DNA of 64,000 nt from Pedobacter aquatilis (GTDB lineage: Bacteria > Bacteroidota > Bacteroidia > Sphingobacteriales > Sphingobacteriaceae). Shown here piece by piece: positions 34,831 through 44,210 of this stretch. Positions within the stretch are counted from its first letter, which is position 1, and each line of letters starts with the position of its first letter. Made by a program: the position numbers and the translations under genes. The stretch lies in contig NZ_JAUFPW010000035.1 in assembly GCF_030409415.1 (NCBI RefSeq), forward strand, positions 186,001 through 250,000, read 5' to 3'. The notes beneath the pieces were generated by a model. That model worked only from the letters and a program-made list of their open reading frames with translations, was not told where the DNA came from and searched no databases.

Positions 34831-37800
34831 ATGACGTCATCCCTTTTTTCATTTAATAAAGACCAACTCAATAGGTTATTTCCTTACCATATAGTTATTG
34901 ATAAAGATTTAATTATAAACGATTGCGGTAGTAGATTAGTAGAACTAAATCAAAATCTTATTGGTCAGTCTTTTATTCAAAATTTTATTATCAACGATAA
35001 GAACCTTCAAAATTTAAGCTTTGAAGATTTAATGTCTTTAAATAATCAGCTATTAAACGTTAAAACTATTTTCGATTTAAATAAAACCATTACAGGATAT
35101 TTAGAAATTGGTAAAGATGATGGATGGCTATTATTTACTGGGAGTTTAATTACCGAATCTAAATCTACCGATGGTGAAGTTAAATTTACAACCAGAGAGC
35201 AAAGAGAACAGCTATTAATATTATCGCAGATTGCCGAAGTAAATACAAATACAGTAATTATTACAGATGCTACTGATTTAATTACCTGGGTAAATCAGAG
35301 TTTTACTAATATGACGGGTTATTCTTTTGATGAAGCTATCGGAAGAAAACCAGAATATCTTTTACACGGACCTTCTACAAGTCAAACCACACTTGATTAT
35401 CTAAATAAGCAGGTATCTAAAGGCGAATCATTTAATGCAGATATTTATAATTATTCAAAATCTGGAAAACCGTATTGGGCACGTATTAAAGGGCAACCAA
35501 TTAATAACCAAAATGGAGAACTTACCGGTTTTTTTGCTCTAATCGAAGATATTACCGTTGAAAAAGCAGCCCAAGAACTTTTAAAGGATTCTGAAAATCG
35601 CTTCAGACTTGCACTTGAAAAAATCGGAAATGTTTGGGAACATGATTTTATAACAGGGAAAACTTTTTTCTCCAAAACAAATAATGATTTTTGGGGCTAT
35701 ACAGATAATGAATTAGCAGAAAGCGAATCTAATTGGTGGGATAGGGTACATAAAGATGATTTTCACCTTCTGGTAGATAACTTTAAAAAATATCGTCGTG
35801 GTAGAATTGATTCGCACAGCGAAGAATATAGGATATTGCATAAAAATGGTGATATTAAATGGGTTCTAGATCGTGGTGTAGTAATAGAGAAGGATGAAAA
35901 CGGTCGACCGCTAAGAGTGGTTGGCACGCATACAGACATTACTCCTATTAAAAGAACAGAGCAAGAACTCGAACAAAGAGTAAAACAATTTAAATCTCTT
36001 TCTGAGAACATTCCGGGTGTAATTTATGAATATGAATACCGGGAAGATGGTACTGATGGATTAAGATACATTAGCCCAGCAATTGAACGCGTATTTGGCA
36101 TTACAGCCGATGATTTTTGGAATCAGAAATACATAACACCCAAAGATCAACAAAGGATTAACGAAAAGCAGCAACATAGCAGAAATACTTTGGAGCCTTT
36201 TTATGATGAAACTGAAATCACTATACCGGGTTTGAGCGCCCGATGGTATGCAGTACACTCATCTTATTCATATACTGATCCGGATAATAAAGCAAAGGTA
36301 TTCACTGGTTTTATGTCTGATATTACAGAACGCAAAAGTGTAGAAGAATCGTTAAGAATTAACGAAGAAAAATATCGAAGCATTTTAGCTAACATGAAAC
36401 TTGGCTTGCTTGAAATTGATAACAATGGTCATATCACATATGCAAATAACAGTTTTTGTTACATGAGTGGTTATGCGATGCCCGAATTAATTGGCAAAAG
36501 CGCATCAGAATTGTTTTTGCCAGAGGGAAGATTAGAAAGTGAAAAGGAAAAATGGAAGAGTATTGAAAAGGGCTTAGCTGATGCTTATGAGGTTGAAACC
36601 AGAGATAAAAAAGGTAATAAAAAATGGTGGTTAAGTAGCGGGGCTCCAAGGTATAATGATAAAGCTGAACTTGCTGGTTCAATCGGTATTCATTTAGATA
36701 TTACAGATAAAAAGAACCAAGAATTGGAATTGGTTGATGCAAGGGTTGAGGCAGAACAATCGGCTCAATCTAAAGAAACATTTTTGGCTAATATGAGCCA
36801 TGAAATTAGAACACCAATGAATGCCATTATGAGTATGGCAAATCAATTGGCTAAAACCAATCTCGAGCCACAGCAAGAATTTTATCTGGAAACTATTCAT
36901 ACTGCATCAAAAAATTTACTGGTTATTATTAATGATGTTCTTGATCTTTCAAAAATTGATGCAGGTAAGTTAAGCCTTGAAAATATTGGATTTAACCTGA
37001 TTGATGTATTGCAAAATGCTATGCAGGTGATTACGCATAAAGGTGAAGAAAAGGGATTGGATTTAAATAATTTCCATTTTGATGGCAGTATTGCAAAAGT
37101 GTTAATTGGCGACCCATATCGTTTAAATCAGGTGTTGCTTAACTTAATGACAAATGCCGTTAAGTTTACCGAAAAAGGTTCTGTTGATTTGATCTGTAGG
37201 GTTATTGCCGATAAACCAAACTCTCAGGTTATCCACATATCTGTAGTTGATACCGGTATCGGTATGGAAGCATCTTTTGTAAAACATTTGTTCGAAAAGT
37301 TCAGTCAGGAATATGAATCTGTAAGCCGTAAATATGGTGGAACTGGTTTAGGAATGAGCATTTGCAAGGAATTGATTGAACAAATGGGGGGTGAGATATT
37401 TGTGGATAGCGTTAAAGGTTCTGGTACAACAATCGCATTTGTAATAGAATTTCAAAAAGGAAAAACAGATGATGTACCTGAAAAGGCAGAAACTACATTT
37501 AGTGAAGATTTTTTGCTTGGTAAAAAGATTTTAGTTACCGATGATAACGATTTGAATAGGTTGGTAGCCTCAATTTTGCTTTTGGATTTTGGCGCTACTG
37601 TAATGGTTGCAGAGAACGGAGAAATTGCACTTGATATGATTGAAAAGGAAAATTTCGATGTGATTTTGATGGATATTCAAATGCCCGTTATGAATGGATA
37701 TGATACAACAAGGAAAATTCGTAAAATGGGTAATAATATCCCAATTATTGCTCTAACTGCATCGGCAATTAAAGGCGAAAAGGAAAAGTGTTTATCCATG

Positions 37801-38277
37801 GGAATGAACGATTACATAACCAAACCAATTAACGAAGAAGATTTCCTGAAAACCATTGATAGATGGGTTAAGCAAGAAGATAACGATATACCAAACAATG
37901 AAATAATGGAAGAAGATGAAAATCAGGTTTTATATGATTTATCTACATTAAGGCAAATTAGTAAAGGGCGTGAAGCTTTTGTTAAAAAAATGGTCGATAT
38001 GTTTTGCGAGCAAACGCCATTATCTGTTAAAGAAATGATTGATGCTTACCACGAAAATGATTTCGAGCAAATGGGCGCTATAGCACATAAAATAAAGCCA
38101 AGTATTGATAATTTAAACATTACTTCATTGCAGAAAGTTATAAGAGATATAGAAACCATTGGGAAGGAAGGTTTAGATGGCTCATCGTTACCAGAAGCAT
38201 TAAGAAATACAGAAGTAACAATAAATAAGGTAACTTCTTTGCTTAAAGAAGAATTTCCTGATGAGAACATAGATTAA
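34831..38277 (+). CDS. Hybrid sensor histidine kinase (HNOBA-like/PAS4/HisKA/HATPase/REC/HPt)
   Basis: I chose the ATG at 34831 over the TTGs at 34819/34822, giving 1148 residues and no membrane helix. The first 105 residues (LFPYHIVIDKDLIINDCGS---LLFTGSL) resemble the HNOBA domain that accompanies haem-NO-binding proteins. Four PAS domains follow (about 125-255, 255-380, 385-510, 515-630). Then come HisKA with H657 (NMSHEIRTP), HATPase_c (NLMTNAVKF, DTGIGM, GGTGLGMSI), a receiver with D948 (LMDIQMP), and an HPt domain with H1086 (AHKIKPS). It is a complete phosphorelay in one chain. The output partner is not in the window, and no H-NOX gene is adjacent. Confidence 0.93.
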   Translation: MTSSLFSFNKDQLNRLFPYHIVIDKDLIINDCGSRLVELNQNLIGQSFIQNFIINDKNLQNLSFEDLMSLNNQLLNVKTIFDLNKTITGYLEIGKDDGWLLFTGSLITESKSTDGEVKFTTREQREQLLILSQIAEVNTNTVIITDATDLITWVNQSFTNMTGYSFDEAIGRKPEYLLHGPSTSQTTLDYLNKQVSKGESFNADIYNYSKSGKPYWARIKGQPINNQNGELTGFFALIEDITVEKAAQELLKDSENRFRLALEKIGNVWEHDFITGKTFFSKTNNDFWGYTDNELAESESNWWDRVHKDDFHLLVDNFKKYRRGRIDSHSEEYRILHKNGDIKWVLDRGVVIEKDENGRPLRVVGTHTDITPIKRTEQELEQRVKQFKSLSENIPGVIYEYEYREDGTDGLRYISPAIERVFGITADDFWNQKYITPKDQQRINEKQQHSRNTLEPFYDETEITIPGLSARWYAVHSSYSYTDPDNKAKVFTGFMSDITERKSVEESLRINEEKYRSILANMKLGLLEIDNNGHITYANNSFCYMSGYAMPELIGKSASELFLPEGRLESEKEKWKSIEKGLADAYEVETRDKKGNKKWWLSSGAPRYNDKAELAGSIGIHLDITDKKNQELELVDARVEAEQSAQSKETFLANMSHEIRTPMNAIMSMANQLAKTNLEPQQEFYLETIHTASKNLLVIINDVLDLSKIDAGKLSLENIGFNLIDVLQNAMQVITHKGEEKGLDLNNFHFDGSIAKVLIGDPYRLNQVLLNLMTNAVKFTEKGSVDLICRVIADKPNSQVIHISVVDTGIGMEASFVKHLFEKFSQEYESVSRKYGGTGLGMSICKELIEQMGGEIFVDSVKGSGTTIAFVIEFQKGKTDDVPEKAETTFSEDFLLGKKILVTDDNDLNRLVASILLLDFGATVMVAENGEIALDMIEKENFDVILMDIQMPVMNGYDTTRKIRKMGNNIPIIALTASAIKGEKEKCLSMGMNDYITKPINEEDFLKTIDRWVKQEDNDIPNNEIMEEDENQVLYDLSTLRQISKGREAFVKKMVDMFCEQTPLSVKEMIDAYHENDFEQMGAIAHKIKPSIDNLNITSLQKVIRDIETIGKEGLDGSSLPEALRNTEVTINKVTSLLKEEFPDENID

Positions 38278-38318
38278 AAAAGAAAGGGTGAAGTTTTAAA
38301 CTTCACCCTTTCTTTTTT
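38276..38318. terminator. Bidirectional terminator after the hybrid kinase gene
   Basis: A near-perfect palindrome (arms GAAAGGGTGAAGTTT / AAACTTCACCCTTTC, 38282-38312) is flanked by A5 on one side and T6 on the other, so it can stop transcription from both converging genes. Confidence 0.92.
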
Positions 38319-38330
38319 AATCCGTAATAT

Positions 38331-38525
38331 TTAGTTCGGTGTTTTACCAACGGTTTTTAAATACGCTTTTACATTATTGTATACCGTACTTCTGCAGGCT
38401 CTGATAGCAGATTTTAACGTTACAATGCTAACGCCTAATCTATTGGCCCAATAGGTTTGGTCATTTTCTTCCGCGATTGTAATGTACTCCTCATTAGTAC
38501 TAACTGCAAATTGTTGATTTATCAT
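38331..38525 (-). CDS. DUF3606 family protein
   Basis: This 64-residue protein has the DUF3606 core: NDQTYWANRLGVSIVTLKSAI and a C-terminal VKAYLKTVGK. The fold is a small helical one in which a YWA-R-G tract precedes a helix-turn-helix-like segment. Members are common in Bacteroidota and Proteobacteria and have no known function. It is alone on the minus strand and converges on the hybrid kinase gene through the shared terminator. Confidence 0.85.
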   Translation of the reverse strand: MINQQFAVSTNEEYITIAEENDQTYWANRLGVSIVTLKSAIRACRSTVYNNVKAYLKTVGKTPN

Positions 38526-38603
38526 ATAGCTTCAGGTTTTTCTCGTAAATAGAGAAACAACTAGCTATACATTTTGGTTTTAGCAATTTTATTTTTTTTG
38601 AAT

Positions 38604-39599
38604 TTAGTGTCCAGCTAATACTTGATTAATGCTTTCGAGTTCTTCATTACTAAAGGTTACGTTTTCTAAGGCTTTCAAAGAGTCGGTAATTTGTTCGGGT
38701 TTACTTGCTCCAATTAATACAGATGTTACACGTTTATCTTTCAGCAGCCAAGCTATTGCCATTTGTGCTAGTTTTTGGTTTCTGCCTTTTGCAACATCAT
38801 TTAATTTTGAAATTTTTGATAAAACTTCTGATGTAAGGTTTGTTTCATTCAAAAATACACCGCTTGTTGCAACTCTAGAATCTGCCGGAATTCCATGTAA
38901 ATATTTATCTGTTAATAGCCCCTGCGCTAATGGCGAAAAAGGAATACATCCAACCCCATTTTCTTCCAAAACATCAAGTAAGCCATCTTCAACCCAGCGT
39001 TCAAACATCGAATATTTAGGCTGATGGATTACACAGGGTGTTCCAGATTCTTTTAAAATTTTGAATGCTTTATTAGCTTCTTCTGCCTGATAATTGGAAA
39101 TACCAACATACAAAGCCTTTCCTTGTTGCACAATTAGGCTAAGCGCTGCCATCGTTTCTTCTAATGGTGTTTCAGGGTCTGGTCTATGGTGGTAGAAAAT
39201 ATCTACATAATCAAGGTTCATTCTTTTTAAACTTTGATCTAAACTAGAAACAAGATATTTTTTTGAACCCCAGTCGCCATATGGGCCATCCCACATCGTG
39301 TAGCCAGCTTTTGAAGATATTATCATTTCATCGCGATAGCTTTTAAAATTATCATTTAAAATTTTACCAAAATTTTCTTCAGCAGAACCTGGAGGCGGAC
39401 CATAATTATTCGCTAAATCAAAATGCGTAATACCATGACTAAAAGCCGTAGCAATTAAGTTTTTACTATTTTCGAGCATATTAACATGCCCAAAGTTATG
39501 CCATAAGCCTAATGATAATTCGGGTAATTTTAGTCCGCTATTTCCGCTTCTACGGTAGGTCATTTTTTCGTAACGGTTAGATAAATCTATATTGCTCAT
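38604..39599 (-). CDS. Aldo/keto reductase (YghZ/Gpr-like)
   Basis: This 331-residue NADPH-dependent reductase has the AKR barrel. The catalytic tetrad can be read as D61, Y66, K97 and H137/H138 (DLANNYG, SSKAGY, YHHRPD). The NYGPPPGSAE loop and the WDGPYGDWGSKKYL segment match the YghZ/L-glyceraldehyde-3-phosphate reductase subgroup, which handles small aldehydes such as methylglyoxal and L-glyceraldehyde 3-phosphate. The length is typical. It is probably a lone gene. Confidence 0.93.
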   Translation of the reverse strand: MSNIDLSNRYEKMTYRRSGNSGLKLPELSLGLWHNFGHVNMLENSKNLIATAFSHGITHFDLANNYGPPPGSAEENFGKILNDNFKSYRDEMIISSKAGYTMWDGPYGDWGSKKYLVSSLDQSLKRMNLDYVDIFYHHRPDPETPLEETMAALSLIVQQGKALYVGISNYQAEEANKAFKILKESGTPCVIHQPKYSMFERWVEDGLLDVLEENGVGCIPFSPLAQGLLTDKYLHGIPADSRVATSGVFLNETNLTSEVLSKISKLNDVAKGRNQKLAQMAIAWLLKDKRVTSVLIGASKPEQITDSLKALENVTFSNEELESINQVLAGH

Positions 39600-39670
39600 T
39601 TTAAAATTGATTTTCTGGGAGTGATTTATTGAGTTAAGTAAAACAGATAGAATTAGTTAATCTTAAAAGC

Positions 39671-40297
39671 CTATTTTACATTTTGCCTGATAAAAATTTG
39701 CGGATTGTAAAAACGATCATTAAGCTGTTCGTTATTCATTGTTAACCAACTTGCGCAGCCATAATCATCAAATTTTTTTCTAATTTCTAGATGGAGATGA
39801 TGATAATCGCCACCATATTTTCTACTCTCTTCCTTTGTAAAGAGCCTGGCAAGTTTGGTGTTAATATTTACTTGCTGGCCGGTATTTACATATATTTCTT
39901 TAAGATGTTTGTAGCTGGTAAAAACAAATTGACCATTTTTTAATCGATGTTTAATCACGATGGTTTTCTGATTTTCTCCCAAATGAATGGAGCACACAAC
40001 GCCATTTGCCATAGGGTAAACGCTTATTAATTTAGCTTTTGGTTTCGAAGGGTTAATGTCAATTGCTGTATGAATATGTCCTTTGAGAAAGCTATCTCGA
40101 TGATCGCCGAAAATACTGATGATCTTAATGGAATTAATATGCTTTCTATTATCTGCCTCGAATGGTAAAACCCAATTTTCGGCAATATTAGTTGGTGTAA
40201 CATTAATATAATAAGGTTTCCACCTTTCTCTATCATTATCTATAGTAGGTTTTTGAGTAAAAAATAGCGCAATAATTGAAAAAAGTAGTATCCTCAT
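39671..40297 (-). CDS. M23-family peptidase-like exported protein
   Basis: The protein has 208 residues with a short N-terminal hydrophobic segment (MRILLFSIIALFF). The LytM-type zinc site is readable: H76-x3-D80 in HIHTAIDI and the H167-L-H169 pair in HHLHLEI, with H131 nearby. M23 enzymes cut peptide bonds in peptidoglycan cross-links or bind them. The fold is compact with no LysM or coiled-coil region, unlike EnvC- or NlpD-type proteins. It lies 43 bp after the metallophosphoesterase gene and may be co-transcribed with it. Activity is likely but unproven. Confidence 0.85.
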   Translation of the reverse strand: MRILLFSIIALFFTQKPTIDNDRERWKPYYINVTPTNIAENWVLPFEADNRKHINSIKIISIFGDHRDSFLKGHIHTAIDINPSKPKAKLISVYPMANGVVCSIHLGENQKTIVIKHRLKNGQFVFTSYKHLKEIYVNTGQQVNINTKLARLFTKEESRKYGGDYHHLHLEIRKKFDDYGCASWLTMNNEQLNDRFYNPQIFIRQNVK

Positions 40298-40339
40298 AAA
40301 ATCAATTTTTATTGAAGATAGAATTTCTATATGATAAAT

Positions 40340-41566
40340 TTATGTCGTTTTTCTTTTAAGTTCTATAACAGTAATTTCTGGCCAAATACCAATTCTGCCA
40401 GAGAAACCAATAAATCCAAAACCTCTGTTAATGTTCAAATACCTTCCATTTTCGGTTTTCAGTCCGGCCCAATGTTTATACCTGTACTTAACCGGACTCC
40501 ATTTTATTCCCAATGCTTCAATTCCGAACTGCATACCATGAGTATGACCTGCAAGTGTTAACTGAATTTTTGATGGATTTTGTTTTACCTGAGCTTCCCA
40601 GTGTGTAGGATCATGCGAAAGCAAAATTTTGAAATCATTATCCGTTGTATTGTTAAGTGCTTTTTTTAAATCACCACGCTCACCAAATCCTATACCCCAG
40701 TTTTCTACGCCTGCAAGAATAATTTTTTCTCCATTTTTATGAATTTCGAAGTGTTCATCAAGCAAAAGTTTAAAGCCAATTTCTGCATGATATTCTTTTA
40801 ATTGTTGCAGATTCTTAGTTTTATCGTACTCAGTTGGCCATTTAATGTAATCGCCATAATCATGGTTTCCTAAAACCGAAAATTGACCATATGGTGCTCT
40901 TATTTGCGAAAAATGATTAATGTAAGGCTTTATCTCAGTGGCAGAGTTATTTACTAAATCTCCGGTAAATACAAACAAATCACTTTTTTGACTATTAATT
41001 AAATCTATACCCTTTTGTAACAAATTTGGTTTTGTAAAACTTCCGGCATGTACATCAGATATTTGTGTTAGCGTAAAACCATCAAATGCTTTTGGTAAGT
41101 CATCAAAATACAACGTATGTTTAATTACTCTGTAAGCATATTTACCGCGGGTAATTCCATAAATAAACATTAGAACTGTTAAAGCAAACATTATCAGCGA
41201 AAAATTTATCCAATTAGAATTTCTGCCTATCCAGTGAAAACCTTCAGGTTCGAAATTTGTTGCAATCCCCAGAAAAAACCTATAAACATCGCCGATTAGT
41301 AGAAAGACTGCAAAAATTAATTCTGCAACAAATAAAACTAAGAAAGCATGCGTAGCAATAGTAAAAAAGCGGTCGACACCATTTTTGCGCATTCTTCGAA
41401 TAGCAATGATAACAGATATCGTTAAAGCCAAAATTATCGCCCAAAAAACAGGAACTAATATTTTAGAACTTATTACAACAGCTAAACCTGTTAAAATATA
41501 GCCATTTAATAAAAGAAATAGTATTGAAATAATTATAAAGGGAAGAAGATTTATTTTTCTTTTCAT
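40340..41566 (-). CDS. Membrane-anchored metallophosphoesterase (YaeI-like)
   Basis: I chose ATG 41566 over the TTG at 41569, giving 408 residues. The first 160 residues hold about four membrane helices. The cytoplasmic or periplasmic domain has the calcineurin-like motifs in order: SDVHAGS, FTGDLVNN, LGNHDYGDY, LSHDP and GHTHGMQ, all metal ligands present. This group includes YaeI, a lipid-A-type pyrophosphate or phosphodiester hydrolase; the substrate here is unknown. The start codon is 4 bp after a TAAATTTG box, so the mRNA is probably leaderless. Confidence 0.9.
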   Translation of the reverse strand: MKRKINLLPFIIISILFLLLNGYILTGLAVVISSKILVPVFWAIILALTISVIIAIRRMRKNGVDRFFTIATHAFLVLFVAELIFAVFLLIGDVYRFFLGIATNFEPEGFHWIGRNSNWINFSLIMFALTVLMFIYGITRGKYAYRVIKHTLYFDDLPKAFDGFTLTQISDVHAGSFTKPNLLQKGIDLINSQKSDLFVFTGDLVNNSATEIKPYINHFSQIRAPYGQFSVLGNHDYGDYIKWPTEYDKTKNLQQLKEYHAEIGFKLLLDEHFEIHKNGEKIILAGVENWGIGFGERGDLKKALNNTTDNDFKILLSHDPTHWEAQVKQNPSKIQLTLAGHTHGMQFGIEALGIKWSPVKYRYKHWAGLKTENGRYLNINRGFGFIGFSGRIGIWPEITVIELKRKTT

Positions 41567-41570
41567 CAAT

Positions 41571-41578
41571 CAAATTTA
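41571..41578 (-). promoter_or_regulatory. -7 box 4 bp before the metallophosphoesterase start
   Basis: TAAATTTG on the minus strand ends 4 bp before the ATG. The distance puts the expected transcription start on the start codon. Confidence 0.4.
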
Positions 41579-41658
41579 TATTACCAGGCAAGGTAAATCT
41601 AAAGATTACAAAAAGAATAATAAGTTGCTGTGATTAGGCTTTTTTGACTAAAGTGTGA

Positions 41659-43446
41659 TTAATTGTAATGTTCGTTTTCAGCTTTTGTCCACTTAAACAT
41701 TATATTTTTTAAATCATCAAAAGTAAATGGTTTGGCTATAAAATCCCTCATTCCGGCGTTTAAGCATTCTTTTTTATCCTCTTCCATTGCGTTAGCGCTG
41801 CAGCCAATTATTATAGGGGCGGTTTCGTTTTTATCTTCGTAACTCTTTAAAATTTGAAGTGTTGCAGAAACGCCATCAAGCTCTGGCATTTGCATATCCA
41901 TCAATATAATATTAAAAAATTCATCTTTAATTTTTTTAATAGCTTCTAATCCATTGTTGGCAACCGAATATTTATAACCAGATTTAAGCAACATTTTTGA
42001 TGTTATGATTTGATTAAAAACATTATCCTCAGCAATTAAGACTTTCATGCCGGCGACTGGAATAGAGTTTTTAACAGGATTTATGATGCTGTTGCTAATT
42101 TCAGTGTTCAATAGATGCTTCTCAAACGGCATTTTGAAGGTAAAGATAGAACCTTTTCCTTTCGTACTTAATGCTGCAATATCTCCACCCATCATTTCTG
42201 CTAATTTTCTACAAATTACCAAACCTAAACCAGCACCACCAAATTCTCGGGCTATATATGGGTTAGCTTGGGAAAATGGTAAGAATAGCTTCTTCATGTC
42301 TTGCTGGTCAATTCCAATTCCAGTATCCTTAATTATAGAAGTTATCATACTAATACCTTCGTTATTCACAAACTTGAGTTGTAACGTAATGTAACCTTCT
42401 TTAGTAAATTTAATAGAATTGCTTAAGAGTTTAATAATTACTTGTTTAAATTTTATCTCGTCAGCTATTATCTTTTTAGGTAAATTGTCATCAATAGTAA
42501 AACTGAAGTTTAGATTTTTATTTTTTAGCAACGGACGAACGATATTCTCAATATCAGCTATCGATTTTCTAACATCGAAAGGGTTTTTCAGAATGTCCAT
42601 CTTGTTTGCCTCAATCCGCGAAATATCTAGTAAATCGTTAACAATATCAACCATTATGCTATTACTTGCCTGCAAAGTGTTTAGCAATTGTAACTGTTCT
42701 TCATCAAGTTTGGTTAACTTCAACAGTTCTGACGCACCAATTATTCCATTTAAAGGCGTTCTAATTTCGTGGCTCATGCTGGTTAAAAACCTTGATTTTG
42801 CTTTAGTTGCAGCTTCTGCTTCTTCTTTAGTGATGATAAGCTCTTGTTGTGATGTTTCTAAGCGCTGCTTACTTTTTAACAACAGAAAACGTTCATATTC
42901 TGTTACCTTTCTGTACACTACCAGCATAAAAATCATCATGAAAGACATGTTAAGGAAAGCAAATAGAATATCCAATTTTCTTTCGTGCTCGCTAGGGTAT
43001 GGAACTACTAATTGTGGATAATAATATTCGATTAAAACACAGCTTACAGCAATGCTGAAGAAAATAACTATAAATTTTATCCTGTATTTTTTTGATAAAG
43101 ATAGTGTGGCAATGCTTAAATAAAATATCAAAAATATGGGAGTAGAACCCATAGAACCACCATTTAAAAACCATGCCGGAAGCATTGTAGCACAGTTAAA
43201 AATAAAATACCAAAAACGACCACATTCCTTTACTTTATCATTAACCGCAAAGTAATAGAAAGTTAAGTGTACAACTATATTAAAAAGGATGGTTAGGTTG
43301 ATAATCCAAGCTAATTGTAATATAATATTCATTACAATTGACATGAAAGACACTATTGTTACACAAAGGCATAAAACAGCAAAGAGTTTAGATTCTAAAC
43401 TGATTTTTCTACTACGTAAATTTAATATCTTAATGCTTTTTAGCAC
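41659..43446 (-). CDS. Membrane hybrid sensor histidine kinase with receiver
   Basis: The protein has 595 residues, starting at GTG (43446); no ATG is available before residue 35. It has about six N-terminal membrane helices (20-180), a coiled coil (about 185-215), HisKA with H226 (MSHEIRTPLNG), HATPase_c (LLSNSIKF, DTGIGID, GGAGLGLVI) and a C-terminal receiver (LIAEDN, phosphoacceptor in ILMDMQMPELDG, K in FIAKPF). There is no periplasmic sensor domain of size, so sensing may be in the membrane. No partner regulator is next to it. A TATCTTTG box lies 18 bp before the start and divergent from the Rrf2 gene. Confidence 0.9.
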   Translation of the reverse strand: MLKSIKILNLRSRKISLESKLFAVLCLCVTIVSFMSIVMNIILQLAWIINLTILFNIVVHLTFYYFAVNDKVKECGRFWYFIFNCATMLPAWFLNGGSMGSTPIFLIFYLSIATLSLSKKYRIKFIVIFFSIAVSCVLIEYYYPQLVVPYPSEHERKLDILFAFLNMSFMMIFMLVVYRKVTEYERFLLLKSKQRLETSQQELIITKEEAEAATKAKSRFLTSMSHEIRTPLNGIIGASELLKLTKLDEEQLQLLNTLQASNSIMVDIVNDLLDISRIEANKMDILKNPFDVRKSIADIENIVRPLLKNKNLNFSFTIDDNLPKKIIADEIKFKQVIIKLLSNSIKFTKEGYITLQLKFVNNEGISMITSIIKDTGIGIDQQDMKKLFLPFSQANPYIAREFGGAGLGLVICRKLAEMMGGDIAALSTKGKGSIFTFKMPFEKHLLNTEISNSIINPVKNSIPVAGMKVLIAEDNVFNQIITSKMLLKSGYKYSVANNGLEAIKKIKDEFFNIILMDMQMPELDGVSATLQILKSYEDKNETAPIIIGCSANAMEEDKKECLNAGMRDFIAKPFTFDDLKNIMFKWTKAENEHYN

Positions 43447-43464
43447 TTTGTAAAATTTAATCTA

Positions 43465-43472
43465 CAAAGATA
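43465..43472 (-). promoter_or_regulatory. -7 box of the membrane hybrid kinase gene
   Basis: TATCTTTG on the minus strand lies 18 bp before the GTG start. No clear -33 TTG is present. Confidence 0.35.
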
Positions 43473-43556
43473 TTATAATTTAAGCAAATTATATATATTG
43501 TAATTAGCAAAGAAATTGCAATTATTTTGTACATTTTAAAATTATACTTAATTTAT

Positions 43557-43564
43557 TAGCTTTG
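43557..43564 (+). promoter_or_regulatory. -7 box of the Rrf2 regulator gene
   Basis: TAGCTTTG ends 8 bp before the start ATG at 43573, leaving almost no 5' leader. It is about 85 bp from the divergent kinase box, so one operator between them could serve both genes. Confidence 0.42.
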
Positions 43565-43572
43565 TATGATAT

Positions 43573-44019
43573 ATGCTATCTAAAAAGACTAAATACGCCA
43601 TTAAAGCACTTGTTGCGCTTGGTAAAAACGTAGAAAAACCACCTATGCAAATATCAAAGATTGCGGAGGAGGAGCATATTCCTAAAAAATTCTTAGAGCA
43701 AATTCTGCTCGATTTGCGAAATGCTGGTTTCCTTTATAGTAAAAAAGGAGCAGGAGGTGGTTACAGCCTAAACAAAAAACCTGAAGATATTCTTTTGGTT
43801 CAGGTTATGCGTGTTACAGATGGACCAATTGCAATGGTGCCTTGCGCAAGTTTAAACTTTTACCACAAGTGTGATGAGTGTGAAGATGAAAAAACTTGTG
43901 GCATCAGAAGCGCATTTATTGATGTAAGAGATGCAACACTTAAGGTTTTAAGTGAAACCAGCATAGCAGATGTTATTGGTAGGGAAGATACTTTGAAGCT
44001 AGGCATAAACAACAATTAA
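43573..44019 (+). CDS. Rrf2-family transcription regulator of the sulfate-assimilation locus
   Basis: The 148-residue protein has an N-terminal winged helix (KTKYAIKALVALGKN, QISKIAEEEHIPKKFLEQIL, the GAGGGY wing) and a C-terminal region with C91, C100, C103 and C109 in the pattern C-x8-C-x2-C-x5-C. Rrf2 regulators include IscR (Fe-S sensing) and CymR (cysteine-synthase sensing). Four cysteines could ligate a metal or an Fe-S cluster. The gene is directly upstream of the sulfite reductase operon, with a cysteine-rich leader in between, so control of sulfur assimilation is likely. The ligand is an inference. Confidence 0.92.
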   Translation: MLSKKTKYAIKALVALGKNVEKPPMQISKIAEEEHIPKKFLEQILLDLRNAGFLYSKKGAGGGYSLNKKPEDILLVQVMRVTDGPIAMVPCASLNFYHKCDECEDEKTCGIRSAFIDVRDATLKVLSETSIADVIGREDTLKLGINNN

Positions 44020-44092
44020 TACTGAATTTGCTTATTTATCAACAAATAAGCAATTTTTTTAAAATAAATTACTACTATTTCTATATACTTTA

Positions 44093-44100
44093 TATATTTG
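44093..44100 (+). promoter_or_regulatory. -7 box of the sulfate-assimilation operon
   Basis: TATATTTG fits TAnnTTTG and would start transcription near 44105, just before the leader ORF. No -33 TTG is visible at the usual distance. Confidence 0.45.
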
Positions 44101-44143
44101 ACGGATGAACTTCAAATTTGCACCTAAAAATGTTTTCGCTCAA

Positions 44144-44173
44144 ATGATGTGCTGTTGTTATAAAACACAGTAG
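44144..44173 (+). CDS. Cysteine-rich leader peptide of the sulfate operon (MMCCCYKTQ)
   Basis: A 9-codon ORF (ATG ATG TGC TGT TGT TAT AAA ACA CAG TAG) carries three consecutive Cys codons (44150-44158). A longer in-frame start at 44105 exists, but the promoter box at 44093-44100 puts transcription start near there, so the shorter form is favoured. It lies 91 bp before the sulfite reductase gene, and an intrinsic terminator sits between them. Three Cys codons in nine is far more than chance in this AT-rich DNA. The arrangement matches known ribosome-mediated attenuators, in which slow translation of the end-product amino acid prevents termination. Too short to have any other recognised function. 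Confidence 0.75.
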   Translation: MMCCCYKTQ

Positions 44174-44210
44174 AAGAGGGTATTTAGTAATTTTTAGGTA
44201 TAAAATATTG

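Noticed and set aside
42419..43021. A 200-residue plus-strand ORF opposite the membrane hybrid kinase gene
   Set aside because: It mirrors a conserved kinase and receiver gene, and the translation is not protein-like.
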